A stretch of DNA of 64,000 bases from Stenotrophomonas sp. MYb238 (GTDB lineage: Bacteria > Pseudomonadota > Gammaproteobacteria > Xanthomonadales > Xanthomonadaceae): positions 1 through 64,000 of the forward strand of contig NZ_WIDL01000022.1 of NCBI RefSeq assembly GCF_009496535.1. Reading direction: 5' to 3'. The position numbers and the translations under genes were made by a program. Numbering within the stretch: the stretch's first letter is position 1; each line of letters begins with the position of its first letter. The notes under the pieces were generated by a model. It made no database searches. It was not told the DNA's origin and saw only the letters and a list, made by a program, of their open reading frames with translations. Of the stretch, positions 25,922 through 34,504 are shown one piece after another.

Positions 25922-26233
25922 TCCACCTCACGACGATGGCTTTTATGGGGTCGTCATGCCTCTCAACTTGCCGCTACGCGCAAAGACAGGTTACAATTCA
26001 AGAGCAATTTTCAAATTCACAGCCAACACTATTGGAGTATCGACCAGTGTAACTATCAGTCTCGCAGCGAGCCGTTTCCTAATTTCAATCTTCGCTCGCA
26101 CGAGGCTGTATGTATGACTGGCTGTGGTTTGCCAGCCCATAGTCTTGGGCTGTTCTCTATTCCGGGATCGGAAAGAGGCATTCGCGCCTAGTCCCGTTCC
26201 AGCCTGCGGCCGAGCCTGCACCGGAATAGATCA
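25922..26233. other. Interval between rlxS and the SulP gene
   Basis: About 310 bp, AT-richer than rlxS, with no gene I can support. It marks the left edge of the SulP/stress-protein cargo and should carry its promoter; I see no clear hexamer pair or strong palindrome. Confidence 0.4.
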
Positions 26234-27712
26234 ATGATGAAATCCTTACGTCAGGACTGGTTCTCCAATGTCCGACGCGACCTGTTAGCAGGCGTTGTTG
26301 TAGCGCTTGCCCTTATCCCTGAAGCAATCGCTTTCTCGATTATCGCAGGCCTTGATCCCAAGGTCGGCCTGTATGCCTCATTCTGCATAGCCACAGTGAT
26401 AGCTTTCACTGGCGGTCGCCCTGGCATGATCTCGGCAGCCACAGGCGCGATGGCATTGCTGATGGTCACCCTCGTTAAAGAGCACGGGCTGCAGTACCTG
26501 CTCGCTGCCACCGTCTTAACCGGTGTACTCCAGATCATCGCAGGCTGGCTGCAACTGGGCACGCTGATGAGATTTGTTTCACGCTCAGTTATTACTGGCT
26601 TCGTAAACGCCTTGGCCATTCTGATCTTCATGGCTCAACTGCCGGAGCTGACGAACGTAAGCTGGCACGTCTATGCCATGACGGTTGCAGGCCTGGGCAT
26701 CATTTACCTCTTCCCTTACGTTACTAAGGCGATACCGTCGCCGCTTGTCGCCATCGTGGTGCTGACAGCCGTCTCGATCTTACTCGGCCTCGACATTCGC
26801 ACAGTAGGCGATATGGGGCAGTTGCCCGACAACCTGCCGGTGTTCCTACTGCCCGATGTCCCGTTGAGCTTGGAGACACTCCAGATCATCTTCCCAGTAT
26901 CTGCAACTTTGGCCGTAGTGGGTTTGTTGGAATCCATGATGACGGCTTCCATCGTCGATGACCTCACCGACACGAGCAGTAACAAAAACCGGGAATGCGT
27001 AGGTCAAGGCGTCGCAAATATCGCGAGCGGCTTTCTTGGCGGAATGGCCGGTTGCGCGATGATCGGTCAGTCGGTCATCAATGTGAAATCCGGTGGCCGC
27101 GGCCGTCTCTCCACATTGGCCGCTGGCGTATTTCTTCTGCTGATGGTGGTTTTTATCGGTGACTGGGTGGCCCGTATCCCAATGGCAGCACTCGTCGCTG
27201 TGATGATCATGGTGTCCATCGGCACCTTTAATTGGGCCTCGATCCGTAACTTGCGAGAGCACCCTAAAAGCTCCAGTGTGGTGATGCTCGCGACTGTCGC
27301 TATGACAGTGGGCACCCACGATCTGGCCAAAGGCGTGCTGGTTGGTGTGCTGCTCTCGGGATTTTTCTTCGCCCAAAAGGTCGGTCGGATCTTCCATGCC
27401 TCCTCGCACACGGAGGACGAAGGCCGCATGCGCGTTTACACCATTACCGGCCAAGTGTTCTTTGCATCGGCCGAACGCTTCGTCAATTCATTCGACTTCA
27501 AGGAAGCCATTGAAAAGGTGCGAATTGACGTCGGCCGCGCCCATTTCTGGGACATCACTGCGGTTAGCGCCTTGGACAAGGTAGTCATCAAATTCCGGCG
27601 AGAAGGTACGGAAGTGGAGGTGACTGGCCTGAACGAGGCCAGCGCCACGATGGTGGACAAGTTCGGGATTCACGACAAGGACGGCGCAGCGGACATGCTC
27701 GCAGGCCACTAA
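26234..27712 (+). CDS. SulP-family anion transporter with STAS domain
   Basis: A 492-residue inner-membrane transporter of the SulP/SLC26 family, moving sulfate, bicarbonate or another anion. The N-terminal signature is [20 protein letters not shown] (about residues 16-35), followed by multiple membrane helices to about residue 380. A C-terminal STAS domain (about 395-490) has [20 protein letters not shown] and [20 protein letters not shown]. It is 14 bp from the universal stress gene, so they form one operon. The pair recurs on mobile elements, often with metal resistance. Substrate cannot be named from sequence. Confidence 0.9.
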   Translation: MMKSLRQDWFSNVRRDLLAGVVVALALIPEAIAFSIIAGLDPKVGLYASFCIATVIAFTGGRPGMISAATGAMALLMVTLVKEHGLQYLLAATVLTGVLQIIAGWLQLGTLMRFVSRSVITGFVNALAILIFMAQLPELTNVSWHVYAMTVAGLGIIYLFPYVTKAIPSPLVAIVVLTAVSILLGLDIRTVGDMGQLPDNLPVFLLPDVPLSLETLQIIFPVSATLAVVGLLESMMTASIVDDLTDTSSNKNRECVGQGVANIASGFLGGMAGCAMIGQSVINVKSGGRGRLSTLAAGVFLLLMVVFIGDWVARIPMAALVAVMIMVSIGTFNWASIRNLREHPKSSSVVMLATVAMTVGTHDLAKGVLVGVLLSGFFFAQKVGRIFHASSHTEDEGRMRVYTITGQVFFASAERFVNSFDFKEAIEKVRIDVGRAHFWDITAVSALDKVVIKFRREGTEVEVTGLNEASATMVDKFGIHDKDGAADMLAGH

Positions 27713-27726
27713 GAGGAGAGCAAATC

Positions 27727-28590
27727 ATGAAAAACGAAAATAAAGTGCTTGCTTGCGTCGATCAATCACGCTACGCGGTTCATGTGGCCGACTGCGCTGC
27801 CTGGGCGGCACGCCGTATTGATGCTCCGCTGGAGCTTCTGCACGTGATCGACAGCCATCCCGAGCGGGCAACGGATGACGATCACAGCGGCGCAATCGGT
27901 ATCGACGCTCAAGAGAGTCTGTTGGCACATCTGTCTGCAGAAGATGAAGCACACGCCAAGAGCGCGAGGGAGCAAGGCCGGTTGTTTTTGAACCGACTGC
28001 GCGAACGCGCAATCTTGGCAGGTGCAGCCCGTGTCGATGTGCGACAGCGCCACGGTTCTCTGGAAGATACGTTAATTGAGCAAGCGCAAGGCTTGCGTTT
28101 GCTGGCGTTGGGGCGAAGAGGCAAAGGGGCCAGAACGCACGAAAATGAGCTAGGCCATCACGTCGAAAACATTATTCGCGCTTTAAAGCTTCCGATTCTT
28201 ACTGTAAGTGAAGAATTCAAGCCTCCTGAGCGCGTCATGATCGCTTTTGATGGCGGCACTGCAATTCGGCGTGGCATGGAGATGTTGTCCAGCAGCCCTT
28301 TGCTGCGAGGCTTGCCCATCAGAATTTTGATGTCTGGAAATCAATTTGGCGGTCAAGCCAAATCGCTTGAATGGGCGAAGCAAACTCTGTCGAGAGCGAG
28401 CTCTGAAGTGACCGCTTCGCTAGTGCCCGGAGATGCCGGAGCAGTGGTCGAAAAGGCAGTGAAAGAACAGGAAATTGACCTGCTCATTATGGGGGCATTC
28501 AGTCACTCGCCACTGCGCGCTCTTCTGTTCGGAAGCAAGACGGCTGAATTACTGCGTTCGTCACACATTCCAATTCTTCTACTGCGTTAA
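27727..28590 (+). CDS. Tandem-domain universal stress protein
   Basis: A 287-residue protein made of two UspA-like halves. The first (about 6-160) has VLACVDQSRYAVHVADCAAW, LELLHVID and LRLLALGRRGKG; the second (about 165-287) has RVMIAFDGGTAIRRGMEML, DLLIMGAFSHSPLRALLFGS and HIPILLLR. The second half retains a G-x2-G-x9-G(S/T)-like ATP-binding loop only partly. USP proteins act in stress adaptation. It follows the SulP gene with GAGGAG before its ATG and may tune transporter activity. Confidence 0.9.
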   Translation: MKNENKVLACVDQSRYAVHVADCAAWAARRIDAPLELLHVIDSHPERATDDDHSGAIGIDAQESLLAHLSAEDEAHAKSAREQGRLFLNRLRERAILAGAARVDVRQRHGSLEDTLIEQAQGLRLLALGRRGKGARTHENELGHHVENIIRALKLPILTVSEEFKPPERVMIAFDGGTAIRRGMEMLSSSPLLRGLPIRILMSGNQFGGQAKSLEWAKQTLSRASSEVTASLVPGDAGAVVEKAVKEQEIDLLIMGAFSHSPLRALLFGSKTAELLRSSHIPILLLR

Positions 28591-28831
28591 GTCTTGATCA
28601 ACGCCACTAATTGGCTGTCAGGTTTGAGCCAAACCGATCACCGTCAACCGGCAATACATCTGGATGGGAAGTTTGAAGCGAACTAGTTGATCTGCGCTGC
28701 ATAAGGCGATTTGTCCCGCTGATAACAACCTGTCCTTTTAGAAGTTTTCAACACATTGGCGGTTCATGACGAGAGTTTGTTGAAAGGCGCGCGTGAGCGG
28801 TGGCCACGCGCCTATGGACAGGGAGATTCCT

Positions 28832-29743
28832 ATGGAATTGCGTCATCTACGCTGCTTCTTGGCCGTCGCAGAAGAACTGCACTTCGCACGCGCCGCTGAA
28901 AAACTACACATCGAGCAATCGCCGTTATCGCGCACCATTAAAGAACTAGAAGCTGATGTCGGCGAGCAGCTATTCATCCGTACTAGCCGCAGCACTCGAT
29001 TGACACGGGCAGGGAAGCTTTTCCTCGAGCATGTTCCTCGCATCTTCACGGCCTTACAGCAGGCTCGCGATAGCGTTAAGGCAGCGGCCAATGGCTTTCA
29101 TGGGCAACTGCGCATCGCTCTGTCTGACGGCATCACGCCTTCACGTTTACCGACGTTACTCGCGCTATGTCGGCAGGAGGAACCCGAAGTCGATTTGCGC
29201 CTTTTCGAGGTGCCGCTTTCTCAACAGATCAAGGGGCTACATGACGATCTATACGATGTTGGGTTTGCGCAGTGGAACAAAGTCGGCCAAGGTATCGTAG
29301 CCGAGGCGGCGTGGCGTGATGCGTTAATGGTGGCAGTGCCTGCGCGGCATCCATTGCTCAGGTACAAGCGCATTCCGCTTGAAGAGGTTCTGCGTCATCC
29401 ACTAGTGCTTTGTGATCCTTCGATTTGCGAAGGGCATGCCCGGCAGGTTGACGGCATGCTTCAGCGAGCAGGCCTGGAACCGCTGATTGCAGAACGTGTT
29501 GCGTCCTTCGACCTAATGATGGCGCTAGTGGCAGCAGGCTTTGCCTTGGGTTTAGCCGGAGCGCCACATATCACAGGTAGCCGCGAACCCGGCGTAGTCG
29601 CCCGTTCGCTGGCAGGGCGAACTCCCATGCTCGTTACGTATGTGCTGTACCGCGAGGACGAGTTCACCGAATCGGTGACACGATTCAAACAGCGCGTCCA
29701 CGCAATCGACTCTCCCGAAGGGACGGAAAAACCCACGTTTTAA
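28832..29743 (+). CDS. traR: LysR-type regulator TraR
   Basis: A 303-residue LysR-family regulator. The N-terminal winged helix is MELRHLRCFLAVAEELHFAR, AAEKLHIEQSPLSRTIKELE; the effector domain covers about 90-295. In Tn4371-type ICEs a LysR-like TraR lies at exactly this spot before traG and the trb genes, and is thought to control transfer. The ATG at 28832 has AGGGAG upstream; a longer frame from 28793 lacks support. The effector is unknown. The upstream 240 bp hold no gene. Confidence 0.88.
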   Translation: MELRHLRCFLAVAEELHFARAAEKLHIEQSPLSRTIKELEADVGEQLFIRTSRSTRLTRAGKLFLEHVPRIFTALQQARDSVKAAANGFHGQLRIALSDGITPSRLPTLLALCRQEEPEVDLRLFEVPLSQQIKGLHDDLYDVGFAQWNKVGQGIVAEAAWRDALMVAVPARHPLLRYKRIPLEEVLRHPLVLCDPSICEGHARQVDGMLQRAGLEPLIAERVASFDLMMALVAAGFALGLAGAPHITGSREPGVVARSLAGRTPMLVTYVLYREDEFTESVTRFKQRVHAIDSPEGTEKPTF

Positions 29744-29770
29744 ACCCTATCTGCGAGAGGATGTCGGATC

Positions 29771-30043
29771 ATGATTTTGAAGCTGATTGCCCCGTTCTTG
29801 CTGGTTGCTGCAATCACCGCCTGCGGCCCATCCGAGCCGTCGAACCAGGAAGCTATTGTGCCGACCGTCGAAGAGCTGGCCGCCGATCCCGAGCGCTTGA
29901 AGGAACTGCGCCTCCAGTGCAAGACCGAGCGCCCGACGATGGGCGACGTGCTGTGCAACCGGGTGGCCGAAGCGACGAACAAGCGCTTCTTCGGCGACGG
30001 CAAGGTGCCTTACACGCCATCGGAAACGCCGCCGAAGTTCTGA
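29771..30043 (+). CDS. EexN-like entry-exclusion lipoprotein
   Basis: A 90-residue lipoprotein. The signal peptide ends in a lipobox (VAAITAC, Cys at 18), followed by a short linker and the block LAADPERLKELRLQCKTERP ... LCNRVAEATNKRFFGDG. That block recurs in the TrbK-like protein at 37708 (LAANPARLKVLRAQCAADRA ... AAAEAFRRRFFAGE), with matching Cys positions, so the two are paralogues. EexN/TrbK proteins block redundant mating into cells that already hold the element. A strong terminator follows. Confidence 0.78.
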   Translation: MILKLIAPFLLVAAITACGPSEPSNQEAIVPTVEELAADPERLKELRLQCKTERPTMGDVLCNRVAEATNKRFFGDGKVPYTPSETPPKF

Positions 30044-30084
30044 CCGTTGGCGGCTTGCCGCATATCCTGTTTTTCTTTCTTAAC

Positions 30085-30118
30085 ACGCCGCAGCGCGCTC
30101 ATGCCTGCGGCGTTTTTA
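30085..30118 (+). terminator. Rho-independent terminator after the EexN-like gene
   Basis: Stem ACGCCGCAG (30085-30093) / CTGCGGCGT (30105-30113) with a T5 tract. It separates the traR/EexN unit from the traG-trb operon. Confidence 0.85.
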
Positions 30119-30278
30119 TTGGCTTTGTCCCTGCATGAAACCATGCTTTCTGCATCACCTTGCTGCCGATAACGGTCTTTGACCGGCACTGAACCGACAC
30201 CGATCCTGACGTCTGCGGCACGCCTTCGTGCCGCGTTTTCCACGGGGAATCAGCGCAGGAGAAATCGGAGGCCAAGGT

Positions 30279-32285
30279 ATGCAGGCTCAAGGTGTGTTGT
30301 TCGGGCAGATCGCCGCCGTGTTCGGCATCGTGATCGCCGGTGTGTGGGTTGCCACGCAATGGACAGCCGCAGCCTTGGGCTACCAACTACGCCTGGGCTC
30401 GCCCTGGTTCGACTTCCACGGCAAGCCGGTCTATTACCCGTGGAAGCTTTTCGAGTGGTGGTTCTTCTTCGATGCCTACGCGCCGCAGGTCTTCGACACC
30501 GGCGGCATGATCGCGGCAAGCAGCGGCCTGCTGGCCGTGGCGGTCGCCATCGCCATGTCGGTGTGGCGCTCGCGCCAGGCGCGCAAAGTGACGACCTATG
30601 GCTCGGCCCGCTGGGCCGATGCCGCCGACATTCGCAAGGCCGGGCTGACGCAGCCTGCTGGCGTCTTTCTCGGCCAGCATGACGGCCACTACCTGCGGCA
30701 CGAAGGGCCGGAACACGTCCTGACCTTTGCGCCGACGCGCTCCGGCAAGGGCGTGGGCCTGGTGGTGCCGACGCTGCTGTCCTGGCCGGCATCCGCCGTC
30801 ATCCATGACATAAAGGGTGAGAACTGGCAGATCACCGCTGGCTGGCGCAGTCGATTCAGCCACTGCCTGCTGTTCAACCCGACCGATGCCAGTTCAGCGG
30901 CCTACAACCCGCTGCTGGAAGTAAGGCGCGGCGCGCATGAGGTACGCGACGTGCAGAACATCGCCGATATCCTGGTCGATCCCGAAGGCGCGCTGGAGAA
31001 ACGCAACCACTGGGAAAAGACCAGCCACGCGCTGCTGGTCGGGGCGATCCTGCATGTGCTGTACGCGGGGGAAGACAAGACGCTGCGCGGCGTCGCCAAC
31101 TTCCTCAGTGATCCGGCCAGCCCGTTCGAGCTGACCTTGCACCGGATGATGACGACCAAGCACCTGGGCGGTGCCCAGCATCCCGTCGTTGCATCCGCTG
31201 CCCGCGAAGTGCTCAACAAGTCGGACAACGAGCGGTCGGGCGTGCTGTCCACCGCCATGTCGTTCCTTGGTCTGTACCGTGATCCGACCGTGGCGGAAGT
31301 CACTTCGCGCTGCGACTGGCGCATCGGCGACCTGATCGCAGCAGAGTATCCGGTATCGCTGTATCTGGTAGTGCCGCCTTCCGACATTTCGCGCACCAAG
31401 CCGCTGATCCGGCTGATCCTCAACCAGATCGGCCGGCGGCTCACCGAATCGCTCGATGGCAGTGACGGTATCGAGCGCCGGCACAAGCTGCTGCTGATGC
31501 TCGATGAGTTCCCGGCGCTTGGCCGTCTGGACTTCTTCGAGACGGCGCTGGCCTTCATGGCGGGCTACGGCATCCGCAGCTTTCTGATCGCGCAGTCGCT
31601 CAACCAGATCGACAAGGCGTACGGGCAGAACCATTCGATTCTGGACAACTGCCATGTGCGCGTGACCTTCGCCACCAACGACGAACGAACCGCCAAGCGT
31701 ATTTCAGAAACTTTGGGCACCGCCACTGAGTTGCGCGCCCAGCGCAACTACGCAGGCCACCGGCTTGCACCGTGGCTGGGGCACCTGATGGTGTCACGCC
31801 AGGAAACCGCACGTCCGCTGCTGACGCCGGGCGAAGTGATGCAACTACCGACCGATGAAGCGGTGGTGATGGTGTCCAGCGTCGCACCGATCAAGGCGAA
31901 GAAGCTGCGCTACTTCGCCGACGCCAATTTCAAACAACGGGTATTGCCCCCGCCTGTAGTAACGGCTGGCCCCTACGCCGATGTACCGCCTGCACGACCT
32001 GACGATTGGAGCGGCCTGGCAATACCCGCGGTTCCTGCGGCACCGGCCACGGCATCCGCCGATGACCTGGAGGCCTTGGGCTCGACTGACGACGGCGGCC
32101 CACGCCGCCAGCCCGAACTGTCGGAAGCCATCGCCTATGCCCCCGAGATGGACGCCCCGACCAGCGATCTGTCGCTGCTCGATGACGACGACATGCCCCC
32201 GGTGCTTCCCGACCAGCTCGACCCCGCACTGCAACGCACGGCGCGACTGGCTTCTCTCGACCCCAACGACGGAATCAACCTATGA
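30279..32285 (+). CDS. traG: Type IV coupling protein TraG (VirD4)
   Basis: A 668-residue hexameric DNA pump that links the relaxosome to the mating channel. Two N-terminal membrane helices (about 8-32 and 76-96) precede the ATPase, with Walker A FAPTRSGKGVG (about 150-160) and Walker B LLLMLDEFPALGRL (about 405-418). The acidic C-terminal tail (about 560-668, many Asp) may recognise substrates. The ATG at 30279 has GGAGG upstream. It overlaps the RHH gene by 4 bp, starting an operon that runs to 42652. Confidence 0.95.
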   Translation: MQAQGVLFGQIAAVFGIVIAGVWVATQWTAAALGYQLRLGSPWFDFHGKPVYYPWKLFEWWFFFDAYAPQVFDTGGMIAASSGLLAVAVAIAMSVWRSRQARKVTTYGSARWADAADIRKAGLTQPAGVFLGQHDGHYLRHEGPEHVLTFAPTRSGKGVGLVVPTLLSWPASAVIHDIKGENWQITAGWRSRFSHCLLFNPTDASSAAYNPLLEVRRGAHEVRDVQNIADILVDPEGALEKRNHWEKTSHALLVGAILHVLYAGEDKTLRGVANFLSDPASPFELTLHRMMTTKHLGGAQHPVVASAAREVLNKSDNERSGVLSTAMSFLGLYRDPTVAEVTSRCDWRIGDLIAAEYPVSLYLVVPPSDISRTKPLIRLILNQIGRRLTESLDGSDGIERRHKLLLMLDEFPALGRLDFFETALAFMAGYGIRSFLIAQSLNQIDKAYGQNHSILDNCHVRVTFATNDERTAKRISETLGTATELRAQRNYAGHRLAPWLGHLMVSRQETARPLLTPGEVMQLPTDEAVVMVSSVAPIKAKKLRYFADANFKQRVLPPPVVTAGPYADVPPARPDDWSGLAIPAVPAAPATASADDLEALGSTDDGGPRRQPELSEAIAYAPEMDAPTSDLSLLDDDDMPPVLPDQLDPALQRTARLASLDPNDGINL

Positions 32286-32770
32286 GCCAATACCGATTGA
32301 ACCTGTTCATTCAGCACGAGCACGCCAAGCGCCTGGACGAGCTAGCCACGAAGAAAGGCGTCTCGAAGTCCAGCATCGTCGCCGCTGCCTTGGCGTCCTG
32401 GCTGTCGCCCGATGCTGGCGACCAGCGTGAGGCCGCCATCGCCAAGCGGCTGGATCGTCTGTCGCGGCAGGCCGAGCGTCTGGAGCGTGACCAGAACATC
32501 CAGATCGAAACGCTGGCGCTGTTCATCCGCTACTACCTGACCGTCAGTACGCCGGTGCCCGAAGCCCATCAGGATGCGGCTCGCGCTCAGGGCAAGGCTC
32601 GTTTCGAGCAGTTCGTCGAACAGTTGGGTCGGCACCTGATGCGTGGCCGCAGCCTGGTGCGCGACGTGGTGGAAGAACTGCACCCCCAAGGTCGTGAGTT
32701 CGGCATGCGCATGGACGACGCGGCGGCGTTGGCCGAAGCCCATCAACGCACAGCGGAGCGTGCGTCATGA
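32282..32770 (+). CDS. CopG-type ribbon-helix-helix protein
   Basis: A 162-residue regulator-like protein. Residues 1-45 form a ribbon-helix-helix (MSQYRLNLFIQHEHAKRLDE, KKGVSKSSIVAAALASWLS); the rest is helical with heptads (KRLDRLSRQAERLERDQNI) and ends in a charged helix. Genes of this type sit between traG and trbB throughout Tn4371-like ICEs. It may bind DNA to control the trb operon or accompany the coupling protein. It overlaps both neighbours by 4 bp. Confidence 0.85.
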   Translation: MSQYRLNLFIQHEHAKRLDELATKKGVSKSSIVAAALASWLSPDAGDQREAAIAKRLDRLSRQAERLERDQNIQIETLALFIRYYLTVSTPVPEAHQDAARAQGKARFEQFVEQLGRHLMRGRSLVRDVVEELHPQGREFGMRMDDAAALAEAHQRTAERAS

Positions 32771-33837
32771 GTGCCGTTCCACAGACCCCGCCCGATCCAC
32801 GCTCATCCGCTGAGGCGTCCCAGGATCGCCGCATCCAGATGCTGCGCACGGCGATGGGGCCGGTGATCGCTGCTGCGCTGGAAGACCCGGACGTTGTGGA
32901 GGTGATGCTTAACCCCGACCGGACATTGTGGGTGGATCGGCTGTCCTCTGGCCGTGCGCCGCTCGGCGTCGAACTGCCCGAGGCCGATGGCGAACGCATC
33001 ATCCGCCTGGTGGCCGCCCACGTCGGTGCGGAGGTACATCGCGGCCAACCGCTCTTGACTGCCGAGCTGCCGGAGACGGGCGAACGCTTCGAGGGCATCT
33101 TGCCGCCCGCTGCACCTGGCCCGGCCTTTGCGCTGCGCAAGCGTGCCGTGAGCATCATCGGTCTGGATCGCTATGTGGCCGAAGGCATCCTGACTGCTGG
33201 GCAGGCCGAGTTTCTGCGTCACGCCGTGCGCGAGCGGCACAACATCCTAATCGCCGGAGGCACCAGTACCGGCAAGACCACGCTGGCCAATGCCTTGCTG
33301 GCCGAGATCGCCGCCACCGGCGACCGCGTACTGGTGCTCGAAGACACCATCGAACTGCAATGCGCTGCCCGTGACCATGTGCCGCTGCGCACCCGCGCAG
33401 GCGTGGTGTCGATGCAAGAGCTGGTGCGCGCCACGATGCGGCTGCGCCCGGATCGCGTGATCGTCGGCGAAGTGCGCGGCGGCGAAGCGCTGGATCTGGT
33501 GAAGGTCTGGGGCACTGGCCACCCCGGTGGCATCGCCACCATCCATGCCGGCTCCGCCTTGGGTGCGCTGCTGCGCCTGGAACAACTGATCCTCGAAGTG
33601 GCGGTGCATCCGCCCCGCGCCCTGATCGCCGAGGCGGTCAATGTCGTGATCCACATCGCAGGCCGTGGACGCAAGCGCCACGTCGAAACCATTTCTCGCG
33701 TCGTCGGTTTCGACGGCGAGGGCTACCGCCTGGCGGATGCGCTGGAAGCACCGTTCTCCGAGCTTCCGCCGGTTCCTCTTGCAGCCGCTGCCGCTGCGCC
33801 TTCCTCGATCCCTGACCAACCTGGAGAACTGCCATGA
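32767..33837 (+). CDS. trbB: TrbB secretion ATPase (VirB11)
   Basis: A 356-residue VirB11-family hexameric ATPase at the cytoplasmic base of the type IV secretion channel. Walker A is IAGGTSTGKTT (about 162-172), followed by VLVLEDTIELQ (Asp box), VIVGEVRGGEALDLVKVW (Walker B) and the His box GHPGGIATIHAGSALGALLR. Full-length and intact. The Pro/Ala-rich C-terminus is slightly longer than usual. It overlaps trbC by 4 bp. Confidence 0.95.
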   Translation: MSAVPQTPPDPRSSAEASQDRRIQMLRTAMGPVIAAALEDPDVVEVMLNPDRTLWVDRLSSGRAPLGVELPEADGERIIRLVAAHVGAEVHRGQPLLTAELPETGERFEGILPPAAPGPAFALRKRAVSIIGLDRYVAEGILTAGQAEFLRHAVRERHNILIAGGTSTGKTTLANALLAEIAATGDRVLVLEDTIELQCAARDHVPLRTRAGVVSMQELVRATMRLRPDRVIVGEVRGGEALDLVKVWGTGHPGGIATIHAGSALGALLRLEQLILEVAVHPPRALIAEAVNVVIHIAGRGRKRHVETISRVVGFDGEGYRLADALEAPFSELPPVPLAAAAAAPSSIPDQPGELP

Positions 33838-34226
33838 CGCAGATGCACGTTCCTGCTTTCCGCTTTTCCGTAAATCCGCTTTCCCACCTGTCCAGCCTGG
33901 CACGACTGCGTAGCCTGGCCCGCCCCGCACGGCAAGGGCTGCTGCTGGCAGCGCTGCTGCTGTTCCTGGCCGGAACCGCGCAGGCGGCCGGTTCCTCGAT
34001 GCCGTGGGAAGGCCCGCTGCAATCCATTTTGGAGTCGATCCAGGGGCCGGTGGCTCGCATCGTCGCGGTCATCATCATTATTGCGACGGGCCTGGCGCTG
34101 GCCTTCGGTGATACCAGCGGTGGCTTCCGCAAGCTGATTCAGATCGTCTTCGGCCTGTCCATCGCCTTCGCGGCTTCGAGCTTCTTCCTGTCGTTCTTTA
34201 GCTTCTCCGGCGGGGCCGTCGTATGA
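33834..34226 (+). CDS. trbC: TrbC major pilin (VirB2)
   Basis: A 130-residue prepilin with a long, basic N-terminal leader and a first hydrophobic helix (LLLAALLLFLAGTAQAAGSS) ending in a signal-peptidase site. The mature part has two hydrophobic helices (VARIVAVIIIIATGLALAF and GLSIAFAASSFFLSFFSF), as in cyclised TrbC pilins. TraF of this ICE should process it. It overlaps trbD by 4 bp. Confidence 0.92.
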   Translation: MTQMHVPAFRFSVNPLSHLSSLARLRSLARPARQGLLLAALLLFLAGTAQAAGSSMPWEGPLQSILESIQGPVARIVAVIIIIATGLALAFGDTSGGFRKLIQIVFGLSIAFAASSFFLSFFSFSGGAVV

Positions 34227-34492
34227 GCACGGCCACCGATCTTCCGGGGTTTGAAGTGCCGCTGCATCGCTCACTGACCGAGCCGATCCTGCTGGGCGGT
34301 GCGCCGCGCACCGTAGCGATCGCCAACGGCACGCTAGCCGCCGCCGTCGGGCTGGGCCTGCAACTGTGGATTCCCGGCGTGGTGATGTGGATCGTCGGCC
34401 ATTCGCTGGCGGTTTGGGGGGCGCGTGTCGATCCGCAGTTCATGCAGGTCTTCGCCCGGCACATCAAACACAAGCCGCTGCTGGACGCATAG
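34223..34492 (+). CDS. trbD: TrbD (VirB3-like)
   Basis: An 89-residue inner-membrane protein of the VirB3/TrbD family. The N-terminus has FEVPLHRSLTEPILLGGAPR, followed by a hydrophobic pair of segments (about 32-62) and a basic tail (ARHIKHKPLLDA). VirB3 proteins join VirB4 at the inner-membrane complex. It is 12 bp from trbE. Confidence 0.92.
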   Translation: MSTATDLPGFEVPLHRSLTEPILLGGAPRTVAIANGTLAAAVGLGLQLWIPGVVMWIVGHSLAVWGARVDPQFMQVFARHIKHKPLLDA

Positions 34493-34504
34493 GGAGAAGC
34501 CGAC

